A DNA stretch of 64,000 bases. Source: Chlorobium ferrooxidans DSM 13031. Lineage in GTDB: Bacteria > Bacteroidota > Chlorobiia > Chlorobiales > Chlorobiaceae. The DNA lies in the NCBI RefSeq assembly GCF_000168715.1, contig NZ_AASE01000001.1, forward strand, positions 116,153 to 180,152, read 5' to 3'. Positions 47,099 through 55,478 of the stretch are shown piece after piece. The notes under the pieces are model-generated. The model made no database searches and was not told the origin of the DNA. It saw nothing but the letters and a program-made list of their open reading frames with translations. The translations under genes were made by a program, and so were the position numbers. Every line of letters starts with the position of its first letter. The stretch's first letter is position 1.

Positions 47099-47833
47099 AT
47101 GATTGAATTAAAAAATGTCAGCCTGAAATACGGTGAAAAGGAGATCCTGAAAAATGTCTCCCTTACCGTCCAGGACAACACCATCAAAGCGATTCTCGGA
47201 CCGAGCGGCGTGGGAAAGAGCACCATTCTCAAGCTGATGCTCGGCCTTATCAAGCCGAACAGCGGCAAAGTGATCATTGACGGCACGGATATCACCCGTA
47301 TGAAGGAGACCGAACTGTACGAGATCCGGCGAAAGATGGGTATGGTTTTTCAGGGAAATGCACTCTTTGACTCCCTGAGCATCAGCCAGAATCTCGGTTT
47401 CTTTCTTCGTGAAAACCTCAAACTCCCCCAGGAGGAGATCAACCGGAGAGTTACCGAACAGATCCAGTTTGCCGGACTTGAAGGCTATGAAGACCAGCTG
47501 CCGGAAAGTCTGAGCGGGGGTATGCGAAGGAGAGTTGCCATCGGAAGGGCGCTGATTTTCAAACCGCACATGATCCTGTTTGATGAACCGACAGCCGGAC
47601 TTGACCCGGTCAGCTCAAAAAAAATACTCTCGCTGATCAGTTCACTCCGCAATCACAACAACCTTGGCGCGGTAATTGTTACCCATATTATTGACGACGT
47701 GTTCAATGTGGCCGACAGTGTGGCCGTACTCTACCAGGGAGAGATGATTTTTGACGATGTGACCGAAAAACTGCATGAGTCGCAGCACACATTCATCCGG
47801 TCAATCCTCTCCGACAAGATTCTTGAACTATAA
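47099..47833 (+). CDS. mlaF: MlaF-type ABC ATPase
   Basis: A 244-residue ATPase: Walker A GPSGVGKST, Q-loop MVFQGNALFDSLS, signature LSGGMRRRVAIGRAL, Walker B MILFDEPTAGLDPV and switch His in VTHII. LSGGM-RRV is typical of the MlaF group. It drives the MlaE permease. Confidence 0.93.
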   Translation: MIELKNVSLKYGEKEILKNVSLTVQDNTIKAILGPSGVGKSTILKLMLGLIKPNSGKVIIDGTDITRMKETELYEIRRKMGMVFQGNALFDSLSISQNLGFFLRENLKLPQEEINRRVTEQIQFAGLEGYEDQLPESLSGGMRRRVAIGRALIFKPHMILFDEPTAGLDPVSSKKILSLISSLRNHNNLGAVIVTHIIDDVFNVADSVAVLYQGEMIFDDVTEKLHESQHTFIRSILSDKILEL

Positions 47834-47854
47834 CATCCTAAGACTTTCACCTGT

Positions 47855-48733
47855 ATGAAAAATCCGAACGCTTTGAAATGGAGCGATCTGAGAACCGGAA
47901 TTTTTTTCGTTATCGGCATTGGTTTTGCCGCCTATCTCGGTCTGGTTATCGGCAAAAACAGCAATCTCTTTTCCGGCGTAACGAACGTAAGAATTCTGTC
48001 ACGTGATGTTCAGGGCCTTGCAGAGAACAACTTTGTTTCGGTCTCCGGTAAAAAAATCGGTACCGTTTCAAAAATGAGCTTTGTCACCAGCCACGACTCC
48101 CTCTACGTTGTTGCTGAACTCAAACTGAAAACTGAGTTTGCCGGTCTTGTTACCAAGGATTCCAAAGCCACCATAAAGTCCCTCGGTATACTCGGAGACA
48201 AGTATGTAGATATCATAACCGGCAAAGGGCCACCCGTTGCTGAAGGGGATTTCCTTGCCCTCAATTCCGAAGAGGGTATTGCCGATCTGACCACCAAGGC
48301 CAGCGAAGCATTCAGTAAAATCAACGCTCTGCTGGATAACCTGAACAGCGGCAAAGGAGCTGCAGGAAAGCTTATTACTGATGAGAAAATGGGCAATGAT
48401 CTTGCTGAAACCATCAGCAGCCTGAAGAGCACGTCGACCGAACTGGCAAATATCTCCCGGAAAGCCTCCCATGGAGATGGACTCCTGCCAAAGCTGATCA
48501 ATGACAAGGCAATGGCAAAAAACACAGCTGAAACGATTGAGCGCCTTAACCAGACAGCGCTCAAGACCGAAGCGCTGATAACCAAGCTCAACAGTGAGAA
48601 AGGGACGCTCGGGCAGCTCTCTTCCAATCCGGCGCTCTATAACAATCTCAGCCGTACACTCACCTCACTTGACTCGGTGCTTGTTGACCTGAAAAAGCGG
48701 CCCGGTCGCTATGTCCGCTTCACGCTCTTCTAA
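47855..48733 (+). CDS. mlaD: MlaD-type MCE-domain lipid-binding protein
   Basis: A 292-residue protein with one N-terminal membrane helix (IFFVIGIGFAAYLGLVIG), an MCE domain (about residues 40-120, ending ILGDKYVDI) and a long helical C-terminal part with repeated leucine and alanine heptads, which forms the periplasmic hydrophobic channel in relatives. Last of the mlaEFD set. Confidence 0.9.
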   Translation: MKNPNALKWSDLRTGIFFVIGIGFAAYLGLVIGKNSNLFSGVTNVRILSRDVQGLAENNFVSVSGKKIGTVSKMSFVTSHDSLYVVAELKLKTEFAGLVTKDSKATIKSLGILGDKYVDIITGKGPPVAEGDFLALNSEEGIADLTTKASEAFSKINALLDNLNSGKGAAGKLITDEKMGNDLAETISSLKSTSTELANISRKASHGDGLLPKLINDKAMAKNTAETIERLNQTALKTEALITKLNSEKGTLGQLSSNPALYNNLSRTLTSLDSVLVDLKKRPGRYVRFTLF

Positions 48734-48747
48734 CCACTGAAGCAGCT

Positions 48748-49893
48748 ATGCAATCCCTTCGCATTTTTTTCATCTTCTGCTTCACCCTTGCCGGATCACT
48801 CCAGACAACTCCGGCAAGGGCGCAAGCCTTTAATTTCAAACCGCTTGAAGCCGTGATGGGTCAAGCGGTAATCGACTCGGTTTTTCCCGGCGCAAGCCTT
48901 GCTGTTCTCTACAAAGGCAAGGTCGTTTTTCATAAAGCGTTCGGAAAAATGACCTATGCGGCGGACAGCACTCCGGTCGATACCACAACCATCTACGATC
49001 TGGCTTCGCTTACCAAGGCGATCTCCACAACAAGCATTGTGATGCAGCTTGTTGAACGGGACTCCCTCTCCCTTCAGGCTCCTGTAGCAACATATCTGCC
49101 CGGCTTCAGGGTTAACGGCAAGGAGAGGGTCACTCTTGAACAACTGCTCCGCCATAATTCAGGATTGAGAGCCCACTCCTATTTCGCAAAAAGCTGTAGA
49201 TCTCCCGAAGAGCTCTTCAACACAATTGAAAATGACAGCCTGCTCTCCCCGCCCGGCAGAACTACCCTCTACAGTGATCCCGGGTTCATGCTGCTGGGAA
49301 AAATCGTAGCAACCATTACCGGCCATAGCCTCGCTGAAAATTTTCACGCACGCTTTGCCGCACCTCTTGGTATGCACGCAACCATGTTCACCCCTCCGGC
49401 CACGCTTCTGCAACGCATTGCTCCTGCAGGGCAGGATGGCGACTGGCCCTTCAACACCGTTCGTCCTCTGGTTCATGACCAGAACGCTGCACTGCTTGGC
49501 GGGGTTGCCGGACATGCCGGACTCTACTCAACAACCGGAGACCTTATCACCTTTACAGGGATGCTGATGCATGGAGGAACGTCCGGCAGGAGGATCTATT
49601 TCCGCAAAGAAACGCTGAGGAATTTTCTCTCACGGAGCAATGCCGAAAGAGCGCTGGGCTGGGATTTGCGTTCAATCGACGGACCCTCTTCAGCTGGAGA
49701 TTATTTTTCCACCTCCTCCTACGGCCATCTCGGCTATACGGGCACAAGCATCTGGATCGACCCGCAGCAGGATCTCGCGGTCATTCTGCTCAGCAACAGG
49801 GTGTGGCCAACCTCAGCCAACATAAAAATCCGCAAGTTCCGCCCCCTGCTCCACAACACCGTTGCCGAATGCCTTCAGCTCAAGAGATTATAG
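48748..49893 (+). CDS. Secreted serine hydrolase (class C beta-lactamase/CubicO family)
   Basis: A 381-residue exported protein (signal peptide ending near ARAQA). Catalytic blocks: DLASLTKAISTTS with the Ser-x-x-Lys motif, the Tyr of TTLYSDPGFMLLG, and GHLGYTGTS in place of the KTG box. Such proteins are esterases, D-aminopeptidases or peptidoglycan hydrolases as often as beta-lactamases. The gene begins 14 bases after mlaD and may be read with it. Confidence 0.82.
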   Translation: MQSLRIFFIFCFTLAGSLQTTPARAQAFNFKPLEAVMGQAVIDSVFPGASLAVLYKGKVVFHKAFGKMTYAADSTPVDTTTIYDLASLTKAISTTSIVMQLVERDSLSLQAPVATYLPGFRVNGKERVTLEQLLRHNSGLRAHSYFAKSCRSPEELFNTIENDSLLSPPGRTTLYSDPGFMLLGKIVATITGHSLAENFHARFAAPLGMHATMFTPPATLLQRIAPAGQDGDWPFNTVRPLVHDQNAALLGGVAGHAGLYSTTGDLITFTGMLMHGGTSGRRIYFRKETLRNFLSRSNAERALGWDLRSIDGPSSAGDYFSTSSYGHLGYTGTSIWIDPQQDLAVILLSNRVWPTSANIKIRKFRPLLHNTVAECLQLKRL

Positions 49894-49897
49894 ATCA

Positions 49898-49957
49898 AGA
49901 AAGTGGACAACGTGGACGAAGAAATCGTGGACGAAAGTGGACAGAGTGGACAAGAGC
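49898..49957 (+). repeat. GTGGAC-rich repeat, copy 1
   Basis: Five GTGGAC units start at 49903, 49912, 49927, 49937 and 49946 (spacing 9, 15, 10, 9). The block begins four bases after the stop codon of the serine hydrolase. A second copy with nearly the same spacing lies after queE. Confidence 0.7.
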
Positions 49958-50027
49958 TCTGAAGATGCTGGATTGGCCTGTGATTGGCATCACTCGCCCT
50001 CAATTGTCATCTCATTCTCCCCCTTTT

Positions 50028-50098
50028 GTGATCTCGAACTCAGTGAGAGATCTCATGAATCTCGGATTTCTCACCCCGAAAGGTCGGGGATTCGACAT
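50028..50098. repeat. GTCAT/TCGA-type intergenic repeat, diverged
   Basis: GATCTCGAACTCAGTGAGAG with ATCTC, then CCCCGAAAGGTCGGGG (perfect arms CCCCGA and TCGGGG). It resembles parts of the 45084-45173 repeat. It lies between the convergent serine hydrolase and crtU genes; I see no gene in 49958-50129. Confidence 0.45.
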
Positions 50099-50129
50099 AA
50101 CACTGTATGTGTAGCGCAATCCAAAATCA

Positions 50130-52061
50130 TCAGGCGAAAAGGCCCTGCATGGGTACTATCGGCAGAGGCACCTGCGTCACTGACTCCTGGCGGAAGATGG
50201 CGTTGGCCGCCATGCGTCCGGTAAACGCTGCCGCCTCCATAAGAAAGACCGGAGCGTCAACCCTGACCCAGTCACCGGCAAGAAAGAGATTGGAAAAGGG
50301 CGTTTCAATTCCCGGACGATGAGCGTGATCACCGGGAGCCCAGCGGGAAAAATTGGACTGCTGCATAAAGAGCTCATGACGTATCACAGCCTTTACCGTT
50401 TCCGGAAAGATGGTATGCAGCTCCTGCAGCATGGCCGCCCTGATCTCGGCTTCCGGGCGTATATCTCCGGGTGCAATGGCATAGGCGTGCAGTTCAATAA
50501 CACATCCGCCGGTTTTCTTTGCCCATGAGATAAAGGGCTCCTGAAAATCCGAGTAGATGGAGATCGAATCGGTATAGGTATATCCGGAAACCGTATAGAA
50601 GGGAAACTCCGATGAAGCGAGCGGTCGATCGAGCCAGAGACGGAAAACAGCATAGGGATCCGCCTCTCCGAGCGCATCAACCTGTGACTCAAACTCAGGG
50701 CGGTTCAACAGAGAGCCCTTTACCAGCTCTCTCGTTCCCCGGACATTGGAAGCGAGAACACAGTAGTCACACGCTATCACTTCACCCGCGCCTTTACCTG
50801 CCGTTCCTGCCTGCTTCACAACAAGCATGTTTCCTTCAAGTGTGACCGCAAGGGGAGCAAGAGGAGCCTTGGGCGGTCCACTAACCGGATTGCCGGATGA
50901 ATCAAAACGGCCAGCATGGCAGGGGCATAAGAAGCCGCCGCTCTTTGCATCCGGAGTTACGGTGCACCCCATATGCGTGCACCGTCCATCATAGGCTGCA
51001 TATCCGGAACCATTTCGGCCAACCATAACCGGAACCCCGTCAGCAGTAGTAAAGGCGGCAAAGCTCTTTTGAGGAACAGCTCCAGGATCAAGATGCAGCA
51101 TGAGTGGAGTCCCGCCTTCGGGTGACTCCACAACCACGCCTGAAACCCTCTCTCCACTGACTACGATACGCCGTGCCGTATTGCCTTTCCGGAGTGTCAC
51201 GCCAAGCTCTTTGAGCCTGACCTCCAGAGGGGTAATAAGCGCACTCATACAGTCGCGATTTGTTATTCTGAAAGCCAACCCCTCCGGACTTGACATAAAA
51301 TAGAAATGAAAATAGCGGAGTGCTTCTGCGGCAGAGAGAACCTCCATGCGATTCATGGTCGCATCGGCAAACGGGTGAAGCACCGTATCGACAAATGCCT
51401 TCAGGGTATCACCCCTCTGGCAGTAGGTCATAAAATCTATACCGTCATACTTCCGGAAGGTTTTATCGTACTGATACCGGAACAGCTCGACGGTAGAGAG
51501 CAGGCCTTTGGCATTTTTCAGAAATGCTGCCATATCAAGCCGCTTCGACTGCACAATGATAGAGAGAACATTGAGCGGAAAGAGCTTTGGCGTCTGACCG
51601 AAAATCTCTTCGGGAAAGTTTTTAAAAATTACCGGGTAACCGGGTGCGGAGCTGAATACCTCCTGTTTAACCCCCGCAGAAGCAAATATCTCGTTGAGGT
51701 TGTAATACTGATCAAAAAAGCCATGAAAACCATGCTCTACCGGAAACCGCTCGCCAAGTGCATCAAGATCCCAGCCGGTAAGCTTTCCGCCCAGTGACGC
51801 CGAGGACTCGATGAGCGTCACCTCAAAGCCTTTGCGGGCAAGTTCAAGTGCCGAGCTGATGCCTGCAAGCCCCCCTCCGATGACCACCACCTTTCTCTTG
51901 CCTTCAAGCCGATCCTTTCCCCCGGTTGTGTCGCCAGGCTGGCCATAAAGCTCTTTTCTCGGCTGATAATATCCAACAAGCCCGGCTGCTCCCGCTGTCG
52001 CCACTCCGGCACCAATGGCGGTACGCTTCAACATTTTTTTTATAAACTCACGACGTTCCAT
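50130..52061 (-). CDS. crtU: Carotenoid aromatic-ring synthase (CrtU/CruE type, FAD plus Rieske)
   Basis: A 643-residue flavoprotein. The N-terminus has a twin-arginine-like start (RREFIKKMLKRTAIGAG). The dinucleotide-binding motif VVVIGGGLAGISSALELA near residue 60 places it with amine oxidases and phytoene desaturases. A Rieske [2Fe-2S] domain sits inside the chain: Cys-Thr-His near residue 360 and CPCH near 380. This architecture is known for the desaturase/methyltransferase that turns a beta- or gamma-carotene end ring into an aromatic ring (chlorobactene, isorenieratene). Naming is by architecture and organism type; another Rieske flavoprotein cannot be fully excluded. Confidence 0.75.
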   Translation of the reverse strand: MERREFIKKMLKRTAIGAGVATAGAAGLVGYYQPRKELYGQPGDTTGGKDRLEGKRKVVVIGGGLAGISSALELARKGFEVTLIESSASLGGKLTGWDLDALGERFPVEHGFHGFFDQYYNLNEIFASAGVKQEVFSSAPGYPVIFKNFPEEIFGQTPKLFPLNVLSIIVQSKRLDMAAFLKNAKGLLSTVELFRYQYDKTFRKYDGIDFMTYCQRGDTLKAFVDTVLHPFADATMNRMEVLSAAEALRYFHFYFMSSPEGLAFRITNRDCMSALITPLEVRLKELGVTLRKGNTARRIVVSGERVSGVVVESPEGGTPLMLHLDPGAVPQKSFAAFTTADGVPVMVGRNGSGYAAYDGRCTHMGCTVTPDAKSGGFLCPCHAGRFDSSGNPVSGPPKAPLAPLAVTLEGNMLVVKQAGTAGKGAGEVIACDYCVLASNVRGTRELVKGSLLNRPEFESQVDALGEADPYAVFRLWLDRPLASSEFPFYTVSGYTYTDSISIYSDFQEPFISWAKKTGGCVIELHAYAIAPGDIRPEAEIRAAMLQELHTIFPETVKAVIRHELFMQQSNFSRWAPGDHAHRPGIETPFSNLFLAGDWVRVDAPVFLMEAAAFTGRMAANAIFRQESVTQVPLPIVPMQGLFA

Positions 52062-52173
52062 AGCATGGTCATACGGTTGACACAGAGAGAATCAGTTCCA
52101 TGAAATGTATATTTATTTGTTGATATATACTTGCGTAAGCACCCTGATTCAAGACAAATAGAGGAGCCCTGTC

Positions 52174-53127
52174 ATGAGTGATTCCGGAACCAATCTCTGC
52201 CGTGAACTCCGAAAGGAGGCGGCTCGACTCGGTTTCTCTGCAATCGGATTCTCAACGCCCCAACCGCAACAGCTTGCCGTGGAGCGTTTCGCGGCCATGA
52301 TCCGGGAAAAACGGCATGGAGAGATGCACTATATGGAACAGGGCATTGAAAACAGATCAGAACCCGCAATGCTTCTTCCTGGCCTTAAAACGGTTATCTC
52401 TGCCGCTATCAGCTACAATAATCATGTAGAATATCGTGAAGGGCAGCCGAAAATTTCCAGGTATGCGCTCATTGCGGATTACCACACCGTGGTCCGCAGA
52501 AAACTTGAACAACTGCTTGAAAAGCTGCAAACCCTCACAACTGAACCGGTCAATGCACTCATTACGGTGGACAGCTCCCCTGTGTTTGAAAAAACATGGG
52601 CAGAACATGCCGGCATTGGAAAACCGGGAAAAAACACGCTCCTGATCGTACCGTCATCAGGGTCACAGGTTTTTCTTGGAGAACTCCTCATCGACATTGA
52701 GATCATTGAGAGCAAACCTCCGCTTCAGAATCTTTGCGGAAGCTGCAACCTCTGTATCGAGCAGTGCCCGACAGGTGCGCTCACCGGACCGGGGAAAATT
52801 GATGCATCACGATGTATCTCCTACCTTACCGGAGAGCTCAAACGGGCTTTTTCGGAAGAGGAGCAGGTCATGGTCGGAGAGTGGCTCTTCGGATGTGATC
52901 TCTGCATGGATGTTTGCCCGCATAACCGGCAATCAAGCATCAAAGCCAATGACTCATTTGCGTTACGGCAGGAGTTGACGGATGTCACAACCGAACAGAT
53001 TATGAACCTTACCCGTTCGGGATTCCGCAAGCTCTTTCAGGGAACCCCTGTTTTCCGCATAGGGCTCAGACGTCTTAGACGGAATGCAAAGGCAGTTGCC
53101 GAAAACATCAAACAAAAGAGGAGATAA
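52174..53127 (+). CDS. queG: Epoxyqueuosine reductase
   Basis: A 317-residue cobalamin and iron-sulfur enzyme for the last step of queuosine synthesis in tRNA. It has VDSSPVFEKTWAEHAGIGKPGKNT in the catalytic domain and two ferredoxin-type clusters, CGSCNLCIEQCPTGAL (about residue 188) and CDLCMDVCPHN (about residue 239). The C-terminal HEAT-like extension of longer homologues is reduced. queE, another gene of the pathway, is at 62.3 kb. Confidence 0.93.
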   Translation: MSDSGTNLCRELRKEAARLGFSAIGFSTPQPQQLAVERFAAMIREKRHGEMHYMEQGIENRSEPAMLLPGLKTVISAAISYNNHVEYREGQPKISRYALIADYHTVVRRKLEQLLEKLQTLTTEPVNALITVDSSPVFEKTWAEHAGIGKPGKNTLLIVPSSGSQVFLGELLIDIEIIESKPPLQNLCGSCNLCIEQCPTGALTGPGKIDASRCISYLTGELKRAFSEEEQVMVGEWLFGCDLCMDVCPHNRQSSIKANDSFALRQELTDVTTEQIMNLTRSGFRKLFQGTPVFRIGLRRLRRNAKAVAENIKQKRR

Positions 53128-53233
53128 CAGCGGAAGCAAATAAAACGGGCTCAATCGGGGGCTTTACAAAAGCTGCCAAAGTCCGTCCGAGCCGGAAAAA
53201 GAGAGGAGTGAGAGGCAAACTCAGAAAACGGCA

Positions 53234-54196
53234 TCAATTCACCTTGACATCGAAATGCTGAATCAGACTCTCAGCTTCGGTACGGTTATTGAGCATCCGT
53301 TCCTGAACAAGAATGGGAAGAGCCTCTTTCAACCCCTCGATATCACCACTATCAGGAATGGTCTGTGAAAAATCAATACGGCTGAGAATCAATTTGGCAA
53401 TCTGCAAAGAGATTCCGGACTCATCCGCATAGATCAGGGCCAACTCATCAGGATGTCTGATTGCCCACTTCCGAACCCGTTCATAAACTTTTATCACACG
53501 CGTAACTGCTTCCGGGTACCTGGCGGCAAATGACTCGGTTGTATTCAATAACCCATAGCCGTTGAATGCGGCATTGCGATATATAGCACGACTGCCAAGC
53601 TCAAGCTGGCTTGAAGAGATAAATGGATCGGAACCAGCCCAGGCATCAACCTGCTGCATTTCAAGCGCCTGGCGGCCCTCGGAAAGCGACATCGGAATAA
53701 TTTGAATATCGCTCTTGCATAAACCCGCTTCGTTCAACGCCTGCAAGAGGAAAACGTAGGGATCACTGTCCGGAGTGACTGCGATTTTTTTGCCTTTCAA
53801 CCCCAAAACGGAATTGATGGGAGAGTCACGGGTAACAAGCAGCGTAACCCACTCCGGATGAGAAAATATATAGACGGGCTTGACCGGGCGCCCCTGCACC
53901 TTGCACAACAGACAGGGGAGTGCTGAAGTGGAAGCAAAATCAACGCTTCCTCCAGCAAGATCTTTAAGCCCCTGAGTGCTTCCTGTACTATAAACCCAGC
54001 TTACCGGAACATTGTCTGCCTGAAACTCTTTTTCCAGCCATCCGAATTTTTTCAATACCAGACTGAGCTGGTTGTAATCGGTGTAATCAATCCGCAGCTC
54101 TTTGGGCAGGGAACCCGCCGCTGAGACGTCTGAAGGTGCAATCATGCCGAAAACCGCACTTATGCAGACAAGAAGCCTGACAATAAGTTTATGCAT
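53234..54196 (-). CDS. ABC transporter substrate-binding protein (SsuA/NMT1-like), orphan
   Basis: A 320-residue periplasmic binding protein with a signal peptide ending near SAAGS. It shows the SsuA/TauA/NMT1 pattern: LRIDYTDYNQLSLVLKKFGWLEKEF, then GSTQGLKDLAGGSVDFASTSALP and LKGKKIAVTPDSDPYVFLLQAL. Ligands of the family are alkanesulfonates, taurine, nitrate or thiamine precursors. No permease or ATPase gene lies beside it, so it is an orphan or works with a transporter encoded elsewhere. Confidence 0.82.
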   Translation of the reverse strand: MHKLIVRLLVCISAVFGMIAPSDVSAAGSLPKELRIDYTDYNQLSLVLKKFGWLEKEFQADNVPVSWVYSTGSTQGLKDLAGGSVDFASTSALPCLLCKVQGRPVKPVYIFSHPEWVTLLVTRDSPINSVLGLKGKKIAVTPDSDPYVFLLQALNEAGLCKSDIQIIPMSLSEGRQALEMQQVDAWAGSDPFISSSQLELGSRAIYRNAAFNGYGLLNTTESFAARYPEAVTRVIKVYERVRKWAIRHPDELALIYADESGISLQIAKLILSRIDFSQTIPDSGDIEGLKEALPILVQERMLNNRTEAESLIQHFDVKVN

Positions 54197-54295
54197 TTAT
54201 TTCCCTCAGTTTAAATCGTTTTATCTCTCTCGGTATATCGCTGTTTCCGCTCCTCCTCCAGTCAACTGACCCTCAAATTCCGGTATTACTCTTTG

Positions 54296-54871
54296 TCACT
54301 CTGCAATCGAGAGATAGCGATAATAGGTAGCTCTGGAAATCTTCAGTGTCTCACAAATTTCACTGACACTGATGCTTGTATTCTGGCTCATTTTTTTCAC
54401 AAGCTGCACCTTCAAATCATCATTCACGGTTGGCTTCCGGCCGCCTTTGCGCCCGATTGCCCGTGCTTCCCTCAAACCGGCTTTTGTATTTTCCTGAAGC
54501 AACCTCCGCTCAACCATCGAGAGCGAAGAAAAGATATTGAATACGACCATACCCCAATCCTTGGTTGTATCAATGGCTTCATCGCAGATGGATCGAAATC
54601 CTATCCCCATTTTCTGCAGCTTTTCAAAAAGCTGAATCAGATGATGAACCGATTTGCCTGGCCCGTCAAGCCGCCATACTACAAGCGTATCTCCCTGCCT
54701 CAGCTCCTGCAGGCACTGCTCAAAACCGGGACGGTCGGATTTCACTCCACCCGGTTTGTCAGAATAAATGTGGTGAGGCTGACAACCTGCCAGCTGAAGT
54801 GCATCCATCTGAAGATGGTGCTCCTGGTCCGACGGTGAAGTACGGACATATCCAATAAATCTTCCTTCCAT
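54296..54871 (-). CDS. Serine recombinase (resolvase/invertase family), altered active site
   Basis: A 191-residue protein of the small serine recombinase family: catalytic Ser12 in YVRTSPSDQ, an SDRPGF block with the conserved arginine, a long helix, and a C-terminal helix-turn-helix (SVSEICETLKISRATYYRYL). Odd: the usual RLDRLGRS motif reads RLDGPGKS, so the two arginines matching Arg68 and Arg71 of gamma-delta resolvase are Gly70 and Lys73, and the later RERT reads QENT. Strand exchange may be lost while DNA binding remains. The source could be a decayed transposon; no terminal repeats were found. Confidence 0.8.
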   Translation of the reverse strand: MEGRFIGYVRTSPSDQEHHLQMDALQLAGCQPHHIYSDKPGGVKSDRPGFEQCLQELRQGDTLVVWRLDGPGKSVHHLIQLFEKLQKMGIGFRSICDEAIDTTKDWGMVVFNIFSSLSMVERRLLQENTKAGLREARAIGRKGGRKPTVNDDLKVQLVKKMSQNTSISVSEICETLKISRATYYRYLSIAE

Positions 54872-55403
54872 AGCGAGTCAATTCTTGAAACAGCGATTGT
54901 CAAGAGTAATAAGAGGCTGTTTTTAAAAACGGTTAACGTAAACACGATATAAATCCTTGAGAATCAGCACCGATAACGCTCAACAGCCTGCTATCGAACC
55001 TCGTCCAACAAGAACAGCAACAGAAAAAGCCCACAAATCAAACAAGTTGACGTTTCCATATTTTTATCTCTTCATGGTAGTACAATAATCGCGCCAACCT
55101 GAAATCAATATCCATGACAATACCTCTCTTATCATTACAGGAAAAGATTTTAGAGCTCAATTGCATGCAAAGGGAGCTCTGCCGGGGGCTATACCCATCA
55201 AGAGGGAACTGTACGAACTTGGCACGGTTTTCAAGACACATTCCGAGACATAATGAGCCATATTGAGACACATTGAGACAGAGCTCTCTTTTGACTCTTC
55301 ATCACCTTAATCTTCCATGAGCATGCTGCGGCTTGAAAGAATAGCTGAGGAGAAAGGAGCCGGAGCGAAAAATGAAACAGAGAACTCACCATGGAAAAAA
55401 AGC
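54872..55403. other. 532-base gap without a convincing gene
   Basis: Between the recombinase and the purH terminator. It holds a short GAGACA-containing array, TTCCGAGACATAATGAG then TATTGAGACACATTGAGAC, at about 55241-55281. The frames present are short and unlike any family. The region may be decayed mobile DNA linked to the recombinase. Confidence 0.4.
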
Positions 55404-55406
55404 GAT

Positions 55407-55439
55407 AAAAAAAGGGCTCGCTGTTGGTACAGCGGCCCT
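55407..55439 (-). terminator. Terminator of purH
   Basis: AGGGCTCGCTGT and ACAGCGGCCCT pair with one bulged base around a four-base loop; on the minus strand seven T follow. It lies 40 bases after the purH stop. Confidence 0.8.
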
Positions 55440-55478
55440 CTTTCCTTGTAGGTTGTTCGCGCTTGTCGCGCAACAGGA

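Noticed and set aside
54872..55403. GAGACA repeats near 55241-55281 as a CRISPR array
   Set aside because: The units are only 6-12 bases, unevenly spaced and too few; there are no cas genes in the window.
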